Shown here one piece after another: positions 24,501-35,950 of a stretch of 64,000 nucleotides of DNA. A model generated the notes under the pieces. It searched no databases. It was given only the letters and a program-made list of their open reading frames with translations, and was not told the DNA's origin. The DNA is taken from contig CM051457.1 of NCBI GenBank assembly GCA_028274465.1, positions 28,555,313 to 28,619,312 on the forward strand, in the 5' to 3' direction. Both the position numbers and the translations under genes were made by a program. The stretch's first letter is position 1, and each line of letters starts with the position of its first letter. The stretch comes from Plantago ovata. Its lineage: Eukaryota > Streptophyta > Magnoliopsida > Lamiales > Plantaginaceae.

Positions 24501-25832
24501 TTGGTCCCCAAGTTTAATTTGTTCTATTCATATGGCACACTGGTTTTCATATCTCTGCTCCATTTGTTTCCTTTTGTTTTGTTTTGTTGCAGTATTACTC
24601 CTATTTTTACCCCAAATGGTTTGCCAAAAGCTGCACAGTCCCATGTGCTTCCTCAATGTCTGTCCAAGACTTTCTTTGTTAAAAGCTAGGCACCATTTCA
24701 ACTTATTATACTGCAACATCATCCATCTTCTTGTACTAGTATTAAATATCCTGTTCTTTCTAAATAATTTGGTGTCACCAACACTACTTCTAGAGTAGAT
24801 ACTCAGTCAACTTCGTAACTTCATAAATGTGACTTCGGAAAATAAATATGTTGTGTCTGAGATTAGTTAGAATTGGTTATTTTCGTCTAAATATGAATGA
24901 AATGATCTAAACTTGTTCTGTGAACTTATTATTTGTAATATAAAAAACAATCAATTAAAACTAAACTTAATTCATTTGGATAAGACATTCCCAATTTGAT
25001 TTTGATTCGATTAATTTTTACCATGCAGGTAGAGTACCCAATCGATGCGTCACCAACAACAGACGAGCACTTCAAACGCTGGAAGTACGTAAGTTACAAC
25101 TTCACGCTCGCTTACTACTGGTCACCTTTCCTAGTTCGTTCCGAAGAGCGAGATGCTGACGGCCCCACCCACACGGGCCTCTTCAACATGTACCTCGACG
25201 AGCCTGATGAGTCATGGTCAACCCAAATCGATGATTTCGATTATGTCATCCTAAACGCGGGCCACTGGTTCACCCGCACGGCCGTCTACTACGAACAAAA
25301 ACGTATCGTTGGTTGCCGTTACTGTCAGCTCCCTCAATTTACCGACCTCCCCATGACATACGGGTATAGGCGTGCATTTCGCACTGCGTTCAAGGCGATC
25401 AATGAAAGAAAGAATTTCAAAGGAGTCACGTTCATGCGTACATTTGCACCATCGCATTTTGAGAACGGACCGTGGAATGCCGGTGGCGACTGCGTCCGGA
25501 AGCGGCCGTTTCGGAGCAATGAGACCATCTTGGAGGGGCAGAACTTGGACTTGTTCATGATTCAGTTGGAAGAATTTCGGACTGCGCAGAAAGGAGAGAA
25601 GACGTTTAGGTTTATGGACATGACACTACCGATGTTGTTGAGGCCGGATGGACATCCAAGTAGGTACGGGCATTGGCCGGAGGAGAATGTGGTTTTGTAT
25701 AACGATTGTGTACATTGGTGTTTGCCGGGGCCGATTGATACTTGGGCTGATTTTCTGATGCATATGGTAAAGATGGAAGCGAGAAGATCATACAAGGAGA
25801 AACTTCTCCAGCGTCAAAAGAGAATGCAATGA
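21516..25832 (+). CDS. Trichome birefringence-like (TBL) polysaccharide O-acetyltransferase, copy B
   Basis: Exons 21516-22001 and 25029-25832 give 429 aa. The 3027-nt intron interrupts after 'LLSR' in phase 0, the same place as in copy A. The membrane anchor is at about residues 17-35, and the PMR5N domain starts at '[17 protein letters not shown]' (about residue 73). GDSV is at 145-148 and the Asp388-x-x-His391 pair lies in '[14 protein letters not shown]'. The protein is a predicted Golgi type II membrane enzyme of the DUF231 family. The two copies share most catalytic-domain landmarks but differ widely in the stalk, and copy B has a basic tail '[12 protein letters not shown]'. Exon 2 is GC-richer than copy A's, which argues that the duplication is not recent. 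Same clade reasoning as copy A; the substrate is unproven. Confidence 0.91.
23530..23640 (-). repeat. SINE remnant in TBL copy B intron
   Basis: The minus strand reads 'TAACTACAAGGTGGTGCAG' and later 'AGGGTTCGACCC', matching the family at 55.0 kb ('TTATAAGGTGGTG...GGTTC'). Confidence 0.5.
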
Positions 25833-26967
25833 GTTGTTTGATTAGTTTTGTGTAGAGAGAATGACAAATGTTTGAATGGGTTGATCTGTGTGTAAACAAC
25901 AAACAACATAGTTGATTCTTTTTATTTTTGATACTCGAACTGATTTTGCTAGCTAATGAACAAAATCAAAAGATATAGTCTATCAAGCCACTTTGCCATT
26001 CTAGCATTTCATCTTGCACTATCCAAAGCCTCAAGAACAGCAAAGCAAATCAATACATACTGTACTCCTAAAGAATGATTAGATACCAAATAGTCCAAGC
26101 TAAGACAATGTAAAATTCTCCGTTCTTGTAAGAATTCATTATAAGTACTGAAGCTTGTACCTCACGCTTCAAGACTTGTACAATCCCAATTCCTTCAGTT
26201 AGGGCTACCATAGCTGTTAGAATGTCTAATGACAATTTTGCCCCTCTTGTAATTTTTCTTGTTTCATGAACACTGTAAATTCAATGTATCTTGTATTCAA
26301 ACTCTCCATCTCATCAATAATACTCCAATATGTTGTATACAAATCTCCAGTTATCAAAATTTACAAACGTGGCTTAAATGAAATTTTGCCTTCTATATGA
26401 GGCAGCGCAAAGTAAACACTTCCCTGAATCTCTCTGCACAAAGCACGTGCATTTTCAGTTTTGCACAATAGTGCAGCGCTAGTTTGTATATTGGGACCTT
26501 GTATGTTTGATTAATAAAAACGGGGCTGCTAATTGTGCTGACTAGTTGATGCTTCTTAGTTCTTATACGGTAACTTCTATTTTCTACACGTAAAAGAGTG
26601 CTATATCAGAGGGTTTTGAACACTGCACAAAAGCCATATATGTGTCAGAGGCTTAATCTGGAGGGTGATAAGCCCTGTGCTAGAATGTAAATGGAACTTT
26701 ATATCTGGATTATATTAGCATTCATGTAACTCTTTCCAAATATCAAGAGGGTGAACGGCTGAACGCAAATATGCGATATATACTTGTGTACACCTTTAGC
26801 AAAACTGGTAGTGGAATCAATTTGATGACACCAAGTAGCATTATACATGTGTTAAAAATTCATACCATTAACTGATATCATGATTTACCTCCCTCTGGCT
26901 GTTTTATCTGCTACTAGTAAGATATTTAGCTTTCTGTATTTTACGGTTGTTTACATTTGTGTTGCAG

Positions 26968-27105
26968 AGTGGAGACATTAAGTTTTATCTCAAACAATAT
27001 GGGCTACTTATGCACCGAAATGGGCAGTCGGAGTGGACTCTTGCACCAGGAGCCTCACCTTCTTTCTCCTACTCCATTTATCAGCATGATGCGGTAATTA
27101 AGTAA
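26968..27105 (+). other. Exon-like open segment, unidentified
   Basis: A good 3' splice site (TTGTGTTGCAG) at 26967 opens a 45-codon frame containing 'GDIKFYLKQYGLLMHRNGQS' and 'PSFSYSIYQHD', with a possible donor GCG|GTAATT at 27093/27094. It reads like real protein, but I do not recognise the family and found no partner exons. Probably an orphan exon of a lost gene. Confidence 0.35.
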
Positions 27106-27765
27106 TCGATAAGGAAGTAGTTTCCCTCTTCTGATGTTGAGTTTATTCATTTTATATGCTATATAACTCTCTCCCAAACAACCGGATAGACATTTTTAAA
27201 GTTACAGTTCAAAATAAAAAATCCACTCCTATAATTCTCTCCCAAACTCGAATTTGTTGATTTTCATAAGGTGTTGATTTTCCCATTATTTAGGAGGATT
27301 ACGACTCGTATGAGTGTTATTTATTTTTATATGTGTCTATTAATATCTCGACAAACTGCAATAAGATGTCTATATTTCCCCAAAGCCAAGTGCATGTTGG
27401 TTTACTTACAGACTGCAGTGAATGTAAAGCTGAATACAGACTCACAAATTGGAACGGGATAGTTCCGTATCATGAACGTTTCTTGTGAACGTTGCCAAGT
27501 AATCATTTTCTCGTGTTTCAGTTATATTGACTACTTATTTCTAGGGGTGCTCGTGGACAACACAAATACTTGCTCTCAAGGCAAGCTCATCTCCAATACA
27601 ATGTTAGGGAAAAACTCAAAAGTACTGACAAACAAAATCTCACTGCTGCATTGCAAACAATGATAATATGGATATCGGTGTAGTCTAGCTGTGGAGAAAG
27701 AAGATTTACATGGATATCTCCATGAGAGCCATGGTCCTTCATACTGCAACCTCTCTCCTGCATAT

Positions 27766-28337
27766 AGATATGATAAAGATTAAAGATATGAATCAAACTA
27801 AAGGGGTTGCACAGCATGATTAACAGCAATACAACCCTTTTGTTTATGACTCATAGTGTCTTACAACAAGAAGCAATACCTGTAAATACAAAGCTTCATG
27901 TTTCTGAGGTGGTTCATGCCCATCCATTTTGGGGAGTTTTTATCGCGCAAGCTAATGTGGTTCACGGTGATCTAGGGACTTGGGGCAAGACTACAACTCT
28001 AGAAAGTTTAGGGATTATTATGTAAACGGAACTCTCTAGAATGTAGTAGGAAACTCTCCATTGTAAATACTGGGTAGAATTCTCTAGAACTCGGTAGTTG
28101 TGGCAATAATGAGGAAGGGTCTAAAAACTTTCCTAGGCTTATATATAGGGGACGTGATTTCATTTGGAACTCAACCAAGCAACGTGAGAGTAATTGTAGA
28201 TATGATAAAGATTAAAGATATGAATCAAACTAAAAGAGTTGCACAACATGATTAACATCAATACAGCCCTTTTGTTTACATCAGTCTTACAACAAGAAGC
28301 AACACCTGGAAATACAGAGCTTTATGTTTCTGAGCTT
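27766..28337. repeat. Direct repeats of about 140 bp around a 290-bp insert
   Basis: 'tagatatgataaagatta' begins both repeats (27766 and 28197), which stay alike through 'cttacaacaagaagcaa' to about 27908 and 28337. The 290 bp between contain 'cttatatatagggg' followed by 'aactcaaccaagc', an arrangement seen in LTRs, but no ends or duplications support that. A local tandem duplication is the simpler reading. Confidence 0.5.
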
Positions 28338-30416
28338 CACATTTGTTCTACATATTGTCTGTGATTAATCTCCCTTCTTTTACCAACTTACAACCTAGAT
28401 AATCTATCAAACAGTAATTATAATAAAACATAATATCTTCGAGTCAGACAGTACGCTCTTATAATAATTGTAAAAAATAGACAATGGTTGACTAGGTTAA
28501 ATCCTTTGCTACAGCTACCATGACAACAATAACAACAATACTTCACGGAATAGCTTGTCTAGGTAAATATTAATCTAGTGACGGGAATGAACACATGAAT
28601 TCACTTTTTAAGAAGAGAGCAGGAATGAACATATATATGAATCCAATTTAAGAAGAGAGAATAATACTCTAGAGCTCGAATTTTGAATCAGAAGAAGTCA
28701 GCCCGGCCCATGCAAGTCTAGAGCAGTTAACACTGCCAACATTACCGGATCTTATGGGAATAGCTACCTTACTTTGTTTTAGGTTATTTACTACTATATT
28801 TCTCGATTCAGCATCTGCCCTATCTTATCAACAACGACTACTAAGCAAGATTATGGGAATCGTTTTTTTCCTTTCCTTCCTCTTTCTTTATTGCCTTGCT
28901 TCTTTTCTTTTTGTTGGAATTCTCAGCAAATACAGAAAACCGGTTCTGAACTGGAATTGGTTTTGGGTCACCAATCATAATATGAAGTTAAAGATCGATG
29001 TAAACCCTTCACTGTATCCACCAACGAAGATAAGCACGGTCTCTTATAAGATCGACCAAAGGATGCGATTTCTAGAACAGAATACAATTAAAAAGTCATA
29101 AATCAGAATGTATATTAAGAAAATTTAAAAAATAGACTTACTATATCACAACGTAGTTATGTTATACCTGTAATGACTATGCACGTTTTACTTTTATAGC
29201 ATCTTTAGAGGAGTGAGATAGTTCAAGAAGGGTGTAATCTCTCTAGTATCTAATAATTAAAACAAGATAATCAAGAATCAGTTCAATTAGCACTCAATCA
29301 GCAAAACGCAAAATAGAAGCACGCATAATTAAACTAACAAAACAAACTACCTCGAAGGGTGTTGTACCAAAGGTGTTGAAACTACTTTCATCCGGGCCAA
29401 AGTATGCGAGCTTCAACTTTTGTTCCATTACATATATGTTTGCTAAAATAACATGAAGTTTTTGAATAAGTTATATAACCTTTATAATTAAAAAGTTCAT
29501 TCACAAAAAATATATCCTCCCTCCATTTTCCAATTGAATGTCAAATACTCCCATACTCCCAACATCCAATAAACAATAAATGTCATTTGATTCCATGATA
29601 CCAACCCTTAGCACAAATAAAGGGGTTGGGGCTTGAGGGTGCTCTTACTGAACAAAAGAGAAAAATATAGGGATAGAAGAAAGTAAACCAAACATTAATT
29701 AACATTTGATGAAGATGAATCAAAGTATCAAAATAACATTTCATTAATTAATAAAAGTTGTGAGTACGTGTTGTGAGACCACGGTGAATAATATGTTTTT
29801 TTGGTGTGCAAGTGGTTCATTGCTGTTGCAATGTTCAAAGCGTTGATGAAATCATAAAGTTCCATATGCTTTGACTGACACCTCAAACTCAACAGCAAGT
29901 ACTGAAGTTTTGTACCAGTGACCAGTTCACTGACTATCATGATAGGCTCAGTAGTAATCAATCCCGGAAACTGTGACAAAAAAAGACAAAATATAATGAA
30001 GTGATCTAAAATATAAAGAAAGGAAATTAATTTTAATGACCTGGAAGGGCTATCTAAAATGTAAAGAAATGTAAAGTGTATGAAAATACACTTATCACAT
30101 TAGCATGACTTGGTCTAGGAAACATATCTGGATGGAACTCATGGAATGAACCAGTTGGGTTGGATTCTCTCTGAACTTCCTAATCTCAACTTCCACGTTC
30201 AGGTGACAGGTAGCTGTCAAATAAAAAAACATAAAATTATATTTGGTTTATCACCACCCCTTGAAGCTAAATACCATCACAATGCCATTCAATTCACAGT
30301 TAACATATATGCTAAAACATACACAAAACATAAATGCTAAAAGATACACAAAACATATATGCTAAAACCTAACACATTGCTGCTTTAACTTTATTTGAGC
30401 TTGTTGGTTCCTTCAA

Positions 30417-30996
30417 ATGGGATGCTTTCTTGCCTGCTTTGGCTTCAAGAAGCAGAAGGAAGAAGCTGAAACACTGTAAACCTCGTATCATATATTCATC
30501 AGATAATCAAGAAAGCAATTTGAGTTATGTCCCTCTTGACTCCGATGTCTCAAGCAAACTTGATACCATTGAAAACTTCATTGATTCAGATTCTCAGACC
30601 AAAGAGAAACTAAAAGAAGTGTCAAGATTGAAAACGAAGAAGAAAGTGAGCTTCAATTTATAAGGTGAAGGCTTACGAACAAGTTATTATCGGGAGGCCG
30701 ACGAGGAGATGATATGGGAACTTAACAAGGAAGAAATATCGTTGAGCTTCCGGTCTTTTCCCTGCAAATTACAGATACCCAAGCTGCCAAGAGAGTTATG
30801 GTGACAGTCAGGACCAGGAGTTGGACTGGAAAAAGGAGTTGAATTTCGATGACATTGGGGAAGATGATATGATGATTGTAGCTATGGAAGCGATGATGAA
30901 AAAGAAGAAAATATTGAGGAAGGAAGTGAAGAGCAACTTCTTGTAACACAGACCAAATCAGATCAGTGAATGTTAGAACAACGAGAGACAAAGACT
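30417..30996 (+). pseudogene. Broken copy of the plant MGCFLACFG family gene
   Basis: Starts with ATG at 30417 and reads MGCFLACFGFKKQK, a predicted N-myristoylated start, then meets TAA. The continuation 'RRKKLKHCKPRIIYSS' to 'KTKKKVSFNL' lies in the neighbouring frame (to 30663). A third section (about 30745-30850) gives 'SGLFPANYRYPSC' and 'DQELDWKKEL'. I recall the order MGCFL..., KKVxFxL, then an acidic 'HRYxNCxDSDDELD' region from a plant family of unknown function. At least two frame shifts and internal stops make it a pseudogene. It lies in what was an intron of the minus-strand kinase relic. Confidence 0.6.
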
Positions 30997-31350
30997 CTGT
31001 CAAGCACAAAGGTTTCTACTTCTTTTGCATTCAGAAACACAAGAAATTCAAATGCAGTTGATGACCTTAGGCCAATTACAGTTCATTGATTTGTTTTTCT
31101 TTATCTGGTAAGGCTTTCTATATATTATATACCAGAAATTGGTCATAAACTAAACCTACTAGAAAATCACCAAACAAGAAACACAACTCAAATACAGAGG
31201 CCGCAAACACTAAAGATCGACAGAACCGGACGGTAAAAACCGGGTTTAAACAGTCTGCACTCTTTCTAAAGTGATTTGAATCATAAATAATATATAACAA
31301 TGCAATTTGAACAACACATTACACATTTATATATTCTATCACCATTATAT

Positions 31351-31641
31351 GAACTCGATCAACTTCAAATAAATAACAAATGCAGAAAATAGGCATGAAA
31401 AACCGCCAGATTCAGAAACAAGCAAATCTAGTGAGAAATTAAACAAACACCTAGAATTCATTGATTTCATGGTCATAGTGGGGACTGGGGAGAACTCAAT
31501 CAACTTCAAATAAATAACAATTGCAGAAATGTAAACATGAAAAAAACTCGTCAGGCTCAGAAACAAACAAATCTAGTGGGCCGGAAATTAAACAAACACC
31601 TAGAATTCATTGATATCATAGTCATAGTGGGGATGGGGAGA
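31351..31641. repeat. Tandem duplication, two units of about 145 bp
   Basis: Unit 1 (31351-31491) and unit 2 (31492-about 31641) both start 'gaactc.atcaacttcaaat' and end 'catagtgggga.tggggag'. Differences are few, so the duplication is fairly young. It lies just downstream of exon 1 of the kinase relic. Confidence 0.75.
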
Positions 31642-31999
31642 AAAGTAACTCACCACCCTGCATGGACATGAAACAAGGCTCCTTCACAAATCATTTTACC
31701 AACATTGATGTTCGCTGGATCCAATTCAACACTGGTTACCAGTTTATCATCCTTTGCAGTTTTCCCTAATTTGATCTTACTTGAATCCAACCTCGAATTT
31801 CGGTGAATAATTGGATCAGAATCCATGGGTGGTGGTAATGAGGGTTTTTTTCCTTTATCAGAAGTGGAAGATTTGTTTTTGGATGATATTTTCATTTTCC
31901 AATGAAGAAGAGATTCTCCAATCAGAGAAGAAGAAGATAGTTATTCGAGGTAATGTACGGAATGAAATATATGTGACTGGAGTATGAGCAGGAGAGTGT

Positions 32000-33789
32000 G
32001 ATTGGCGGTGGCTACAAATTGAAACAAGGATCCATTTTGTGCATCATTGAACTACCCTTAAAGTCTAAAATACTTTTTTGGTTAAAAATATCATTAAAAA
32101 AGAAAAGAGCACAACAAATGCTCGAAAGGGTTACATCAAATATTATTGTATACGGTTACATAATAAAATTGAAAATTTAATGATACGTACACCTTAGGGC
32201 CTGACTGGTTTCTAGGGAACCACTCCATTCCCGCCTTTGGCCGAGCAAATACATGCGCTTAGCTTGGTTCTTATTTTGGCAGTAGAGGTTTACTGTTGGG
32301 GCAACCCAAAACCCGCTACTAATCATCGAGGTGTATTTTGAAACATATCATACAGTGTTTCAAAACCAAAGAAAGAGGTAGTGATTTTGCGAAACCACTC
32401 GAAATGGCCTGAAGGGGAAAATGGCATTTTTTGTCCCAAAGTTTGAGGAGTATGGCATATGCAGTCCCATGTTTGGTCATGTCGGCAAATTTAGTCCCAA
32501 AGTTTCAAATGTTTGGCAAATTTGGTCATTTTTCACAATTTTGCACTTTGACTGCTGATGTGGCGATCGAGAAAAATGCCGGAAGTGTGTTATGATCACT
32601 ATTTGTTGCTATCCATTTTATCCTCCAAATCACATAGTACAATGACTAAATTTCCCTATCATGTCAATAATGTTACAACCTTTACCACTATATATATCAC
32701 TTCTCTTCATTTTTTTGATGTTCGAGTTGAAAAAGGAAGAGTGTACAACAACTTCACAACTTCACTCATGCCAAATCTACATCTATTTCAATGAAATCCC
32801 ATTAGCTTCTCACTGTCCTTCCTTGTCATTGGTTTTTTTTTTTTTAAACAAAAAAAAAAACCACACTCGAAAGATATATATCAACAAGATGAAACAGTTG
32901 CAAATAAATTTATTTTGAAACTCTATTAAAACTTTTTGCGTGCGGATGTAAAGAAAAAATAGAAATTGCAATAAAAAGAAACCAAACCTCTACTGTAGGG
33001 GCCAAAAGTTTGAGGCTGTCATGGTTCATGGAGGCATATATATATAATATATAATATAATATAAATGGTGCAGGTTGAGATATCGATTGAGTTGGTGGAG
33101 AGAGTTATAGGGGCCAAAAGTGAATTGTACGTGATGGTGCTTCAATATGAGTCCGATTTATTATGCAACACAAAAACCAAACTTGAACTACTCAAAATTG
33201 CGAACACAAATGTACCAAATCGATAATTAAGTAGAGAAACATAACTAAGGAGAAAAAACACAACGGATGCATGCAGTTTGCTACCTGATCCGGGTCAAAT
33301 TTGAGGCTCGAAACTGATCACTGAATTCATTATTTCTTTAAAATCCTAAAATGATCGAAACAAAATGGGCGTAAATATAAAATTCAATAAAATCGGGCGG
33401 ATAACGAAGAAGAAGATAGGAGATCGAAACTTACGTATGTAATAGATATGAGGGATCATATACGTGAACATGCTCCTCGACCGCCTAGGAAGGATTAATT
33501 ACAACATGATGATCGGTGTAGCAAAAGATTTGGTGGACGTCGTTCGGCAGTGTTTAGGGTGAAAGGTTGCAATCTTTCTTGCTTAATGGTAAAGCATTGG
33601 AAACATTTATGAAAACTGACTTTGAGTACGATGGTGATGATGATGATAATCTTCATGGCTAATGGATGAAGCTTGATGAGAAATTTATGGTTAGGGTGAC
33701 GAAAGATCGATCAAGGAGTGGAACGGCCAGAGGCGTGAGGTAGAAGAATGGAAGTGATTTAGGTTTTTTATTTCTGCATTCGAGTCGAG
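32000..33789. other. Intergenic, repeat fragments only
   Basis: A LINE-tail-like piece (32060-32175) shares 'gagcacaacaaatgctcg' and 'gttacataataaa' with 14.33 kb. Bases 32415-32575 ('aaaatggcattttttgtccc', 'gactgctgatgtggcg') look like the terminal part of a Mutator-like element, but no partner end was found. No coding sequence is supported. Confidence 0.4.
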
Positions 33790-33945
33790 CAATAATAAAG
33801 GAAATTTTGCACTCAAATTGTTTCACTCAGAGACGTAAATCCTAAGAATTCGCCCACAGAGGGGCTCGAACCTAGGACCTAGAGGATGAAATCCCCGGGA
33901 CTAACCGGTAACCAACTGAGCCAAAGCTTCACCCCGAAAGGTGTT
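33790..33945 (-). repeat. tRNA-derived SINE, minus strand
   Basis: The minus strand reads 'GCTTTGGCTCAGTTGG' (A-box) and 'CTAGGTTCGAGCCCC' (B-box) with a tRNA-like spacing of about 45 bp. The flanking arms do not fold into a tRNA, so this is a SINE head and not a tRNA gene. Confidence 0.65.
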
Positions 33946-34172
33946 AACCTTTATTTTATTTTATTTTAATGGAGCCTTTATTGTATTCCAAATTTCACTA
34001 AAAAAAAAAAATTTAAAAATTAACTCACAAAACGATTTTATGTCAGGGGCAAAAATTGTAACCTAACATATTCCAAAATTCTCACAGACAAACCAAGATC
34101 GATCAAGCAACACAATTGACCCAAATTCATATCAAGACAAAACACACAGTGGGCATCAACGATATGCACATT

Positions 34173-34340
34173 GACACAGACTACTACTACCGATGCTGGT
34201 CCTACAGAAGCATCAACGACACACACTGAATACTACTACTACTAATACTCATGCTGCTACAGGAGCAGCAACGACACACAAAATACTACTACTACCACTA
34301 CCACTACAGGAGCAACAACGACACACACAGAATACCATGC
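34173..34340. repeat. Minisatellite, about 50-bp unit, four starts
   Basis: Units start at 34173, 34218, 34273 and 34320 with 'gacacac'. Each contains 'tactactacta', then 'acaggagca.caac'. Unit lengths are 45, 55 and 47, and the last is cut short. The plus frame would read Thr-rich, but no open gene contains it. Confidence 0.65.
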
Positions 34341-34349
34341 CACCACCAC

Positions 34350-35756
34350 CACTTAAATTATGACAACAACATAAGCGGTTATTATAGCTCCAGCTTATGT
34401 AAAGCTATGACCCAAGTTCGATCATCGGAGTTGGTAATGCTCCAAACGGAATTACAGTTCCATATTGAAGCTGTGTGATATCTCGAATCGGAGCTCCGAT
34501 TGGAGCTACCTTTATATTTTATTGTATTTTATTTTAGTTTTTAAATTTTTTATTTTTTATTTTTGAATTTATTTTAACATAATTTTTGTTAGGGAATAAA
34601 AATTTGAGATTATGGTAAAAGTTTAAAACGTTATGTGTTATGTTGAATTATTTAGTATCAAAGTGGTAAAGTTGAAAAAAATTGAGTTAAATGTGTAATA
34701 AATCAAAATTGAAATTGTTTGGACCAAGTCAAAATCAAATATTACATCAGGGGCAAACTATGTTCTGAAATCCGGACCCGAGGTTAAACCCGGGTCAACT
34801 CGGAAGGTTTACCCGGACGACGTAATAAATACTATAATTATTTTTATATTAAATAATAAATAAAATATACTTTTGACAAAAAAAATATCACGCATATTTA
34901 CCAAATTAAGTAAGTTCATTACCTATATATAAAAAATAACAAGTGCAAAAAAGTAAAAAAGTCCAAATAAACAAACGTTTTTTTACTCATTTTCTATCTG
35001 TGGCCTAAAATCCGGGTCAACCTGGGTTGACCAAAGGTTAAACCGGAAAAATCTCGGAAAAATCCCAGGTTCCGAGATTTTGTATAAAAACCCTACAAGG
35101 CTTCCAAGTCTGGATCAACCCGGGTTAATCCGTCGGGTTTTAAAATAAAGGGGCAAATTACTTTTCATGTTTAAATCCGCCCAATATAAGGGACGTACTA
35201 CATTAATTGATGGGCCTTAATTGATTCATCATTTTGCTTCTACTTTAAATTGTGTAATCATCATCATAAGTGTAATTCGGTTCGCAATTTTAATTCTTAC
35301 CACATAATTACAACATGTTCAATAATGAGTTTTATACTAGGGTACAACATACTCCCTCTGTTACATATAGTTTTGGGATGACTATTTATTAGGTTTGTAT
35401 AATTTGCGTGGTGTTTAGTTTAAGGGTATATAGTACCAATAATAAAGACATGAGAATTGATAAAACATCTACTAAAAAAAAAAAAAAGGAAATGTAAATA
35501 GTGTTTAAAAATGAAAAAAAAATAATAATAAAGAAATAATAATTTATTGTTGGTCCTGCCACTAAACCAAACACCACACTCATTATACTAATCTCATAAA
35601 ACTCCGATAAAAAACAAACGTAAAGAATCTAAAAAAACGGATGAGTATGTATGTATTAATAACGTTGGAAACCCATAACTGTTACGTACCATTTGGGTAC
35701 GTACCGAGCTAGTAAACTTCATCGGCTCACTCAGCCTACAAACCACGTAAATTAAG
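34350..35756. other. Intergenic, AT-rich with a GC-richer core
   Basis: Bases 34760-35130 carry several 'cccgggt(c/t)aa' and 'ggtta.acc' segments in both directions, suggesting a decayed inverted-repeat DNA transposon. I could not fix its ends. No gene is seen. Confidence 0.4.
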
Positions 35757-35950
35757 TTTTTTTTAAGACAAATATTACAATTACTCATAATCTACCACCT
35801 TGTAAATTTGAAATATTTGTCTTAATCTCTTATTTTTATGATTTATATTGAAATTAGATAAGCCCCTATAAAAACACACCTAAACCACCTTATATCTCCA
35901 TCAGGGATCGAACCATGCACCTCTTCTTCACCATTCAACTCTCATTCAAT
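35757..35950 (-). repeat. SINE, minus strand
   Basis: Same family as 18.74-18.90 kb: a T-run, then 'agacaaatattacaa', and near the far end 'agggatcgaaccatgcacctc' (B-box on the minus strand). It has an extra internal stretch near 35815-35875. Confidence 0.6.

Larger units (their letters stand above)
25960..28660 (-). other. Broken duplicate of the 42.5-43.6 kb region (membrane-protein gene neighbourhood)
   Basis: Several blocks match the gene at 42.8-44.4 kb in the same order. 'ccaaagcctcaagaacagcaaagc' is shared by 26.0 and 42.5 kb. 'ctctcctgcata' is shared by 27.75 kb and the acceptor at 43.02 kb. 'gaatcaaa(c/t)taaa.g.gtt', 'aatagcttgtctagg' and 'gaattcactt' are shared by 28.2-28.6 and 43.05-43.58 kb. 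Only the first few codons of the gene's last exon are recognisable (near 27.74 kb) and they run into a stop. The copy is dead, with inserted material between 26.1 and 27.7 kb. Confidence 0.65.
29728..31895 (-). pseudogene. Relic of a Raf-like Ser/Thr kinase gene
   Basis: Exon 1 (31895-31654) encodes an 81-residue start with 'ELDPANINVGKMICEGALFH', aligning with the glycine-loop start of plant Raf-like kinases such as At5g50180. It ends in a good donor (GTG|GTGAGT). A second block ending at 30090 holds 'PRPSHANVIS' (helix C to strand 4). A third (29970 downward) holds 'TEPIMIVSELVTG' and 'IATAMNHLHTKK'. After that the frame breaks, and the catalytic loop appears only in another frame as IIHRGL, with the HRD aspartate lost. 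The exon that should carry the ATP lysine is missing. It is therefore a decayed gene rather than an active kinase. Exon phases at the last junction (AGT|TTT) still fit. Confidence 0.65.

Noticed and set aside
25251-25902. Several open frames of 60-96 codons on both strands over TBL copy B exon 2
   Set aside because: They overlap the strongly conserved TBL coding sequence in other frames and have no family features; they are shadows of the GC-richer exon.
28754-29101. 115-codon frame with hydrophobic stretches
   Set aside because: Phe/Leu-rich text from T-rich DNA, no homologue I know, no splice or promoter support, and it lies in a decayed duplicated region.
33840-33935. Possible tRNA gene (A-box and B-box at tRNA spacing, minus strand)
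   Set aside because: The acceptor arms do not pair and the sequence continues as a SINE; treated as a tRNA-derived repeat.
34173-34340. CRISPR-like array
   Set aside because: Plant nuclear DNA; units are contiguous with no spacers, so it is a minisatellite.
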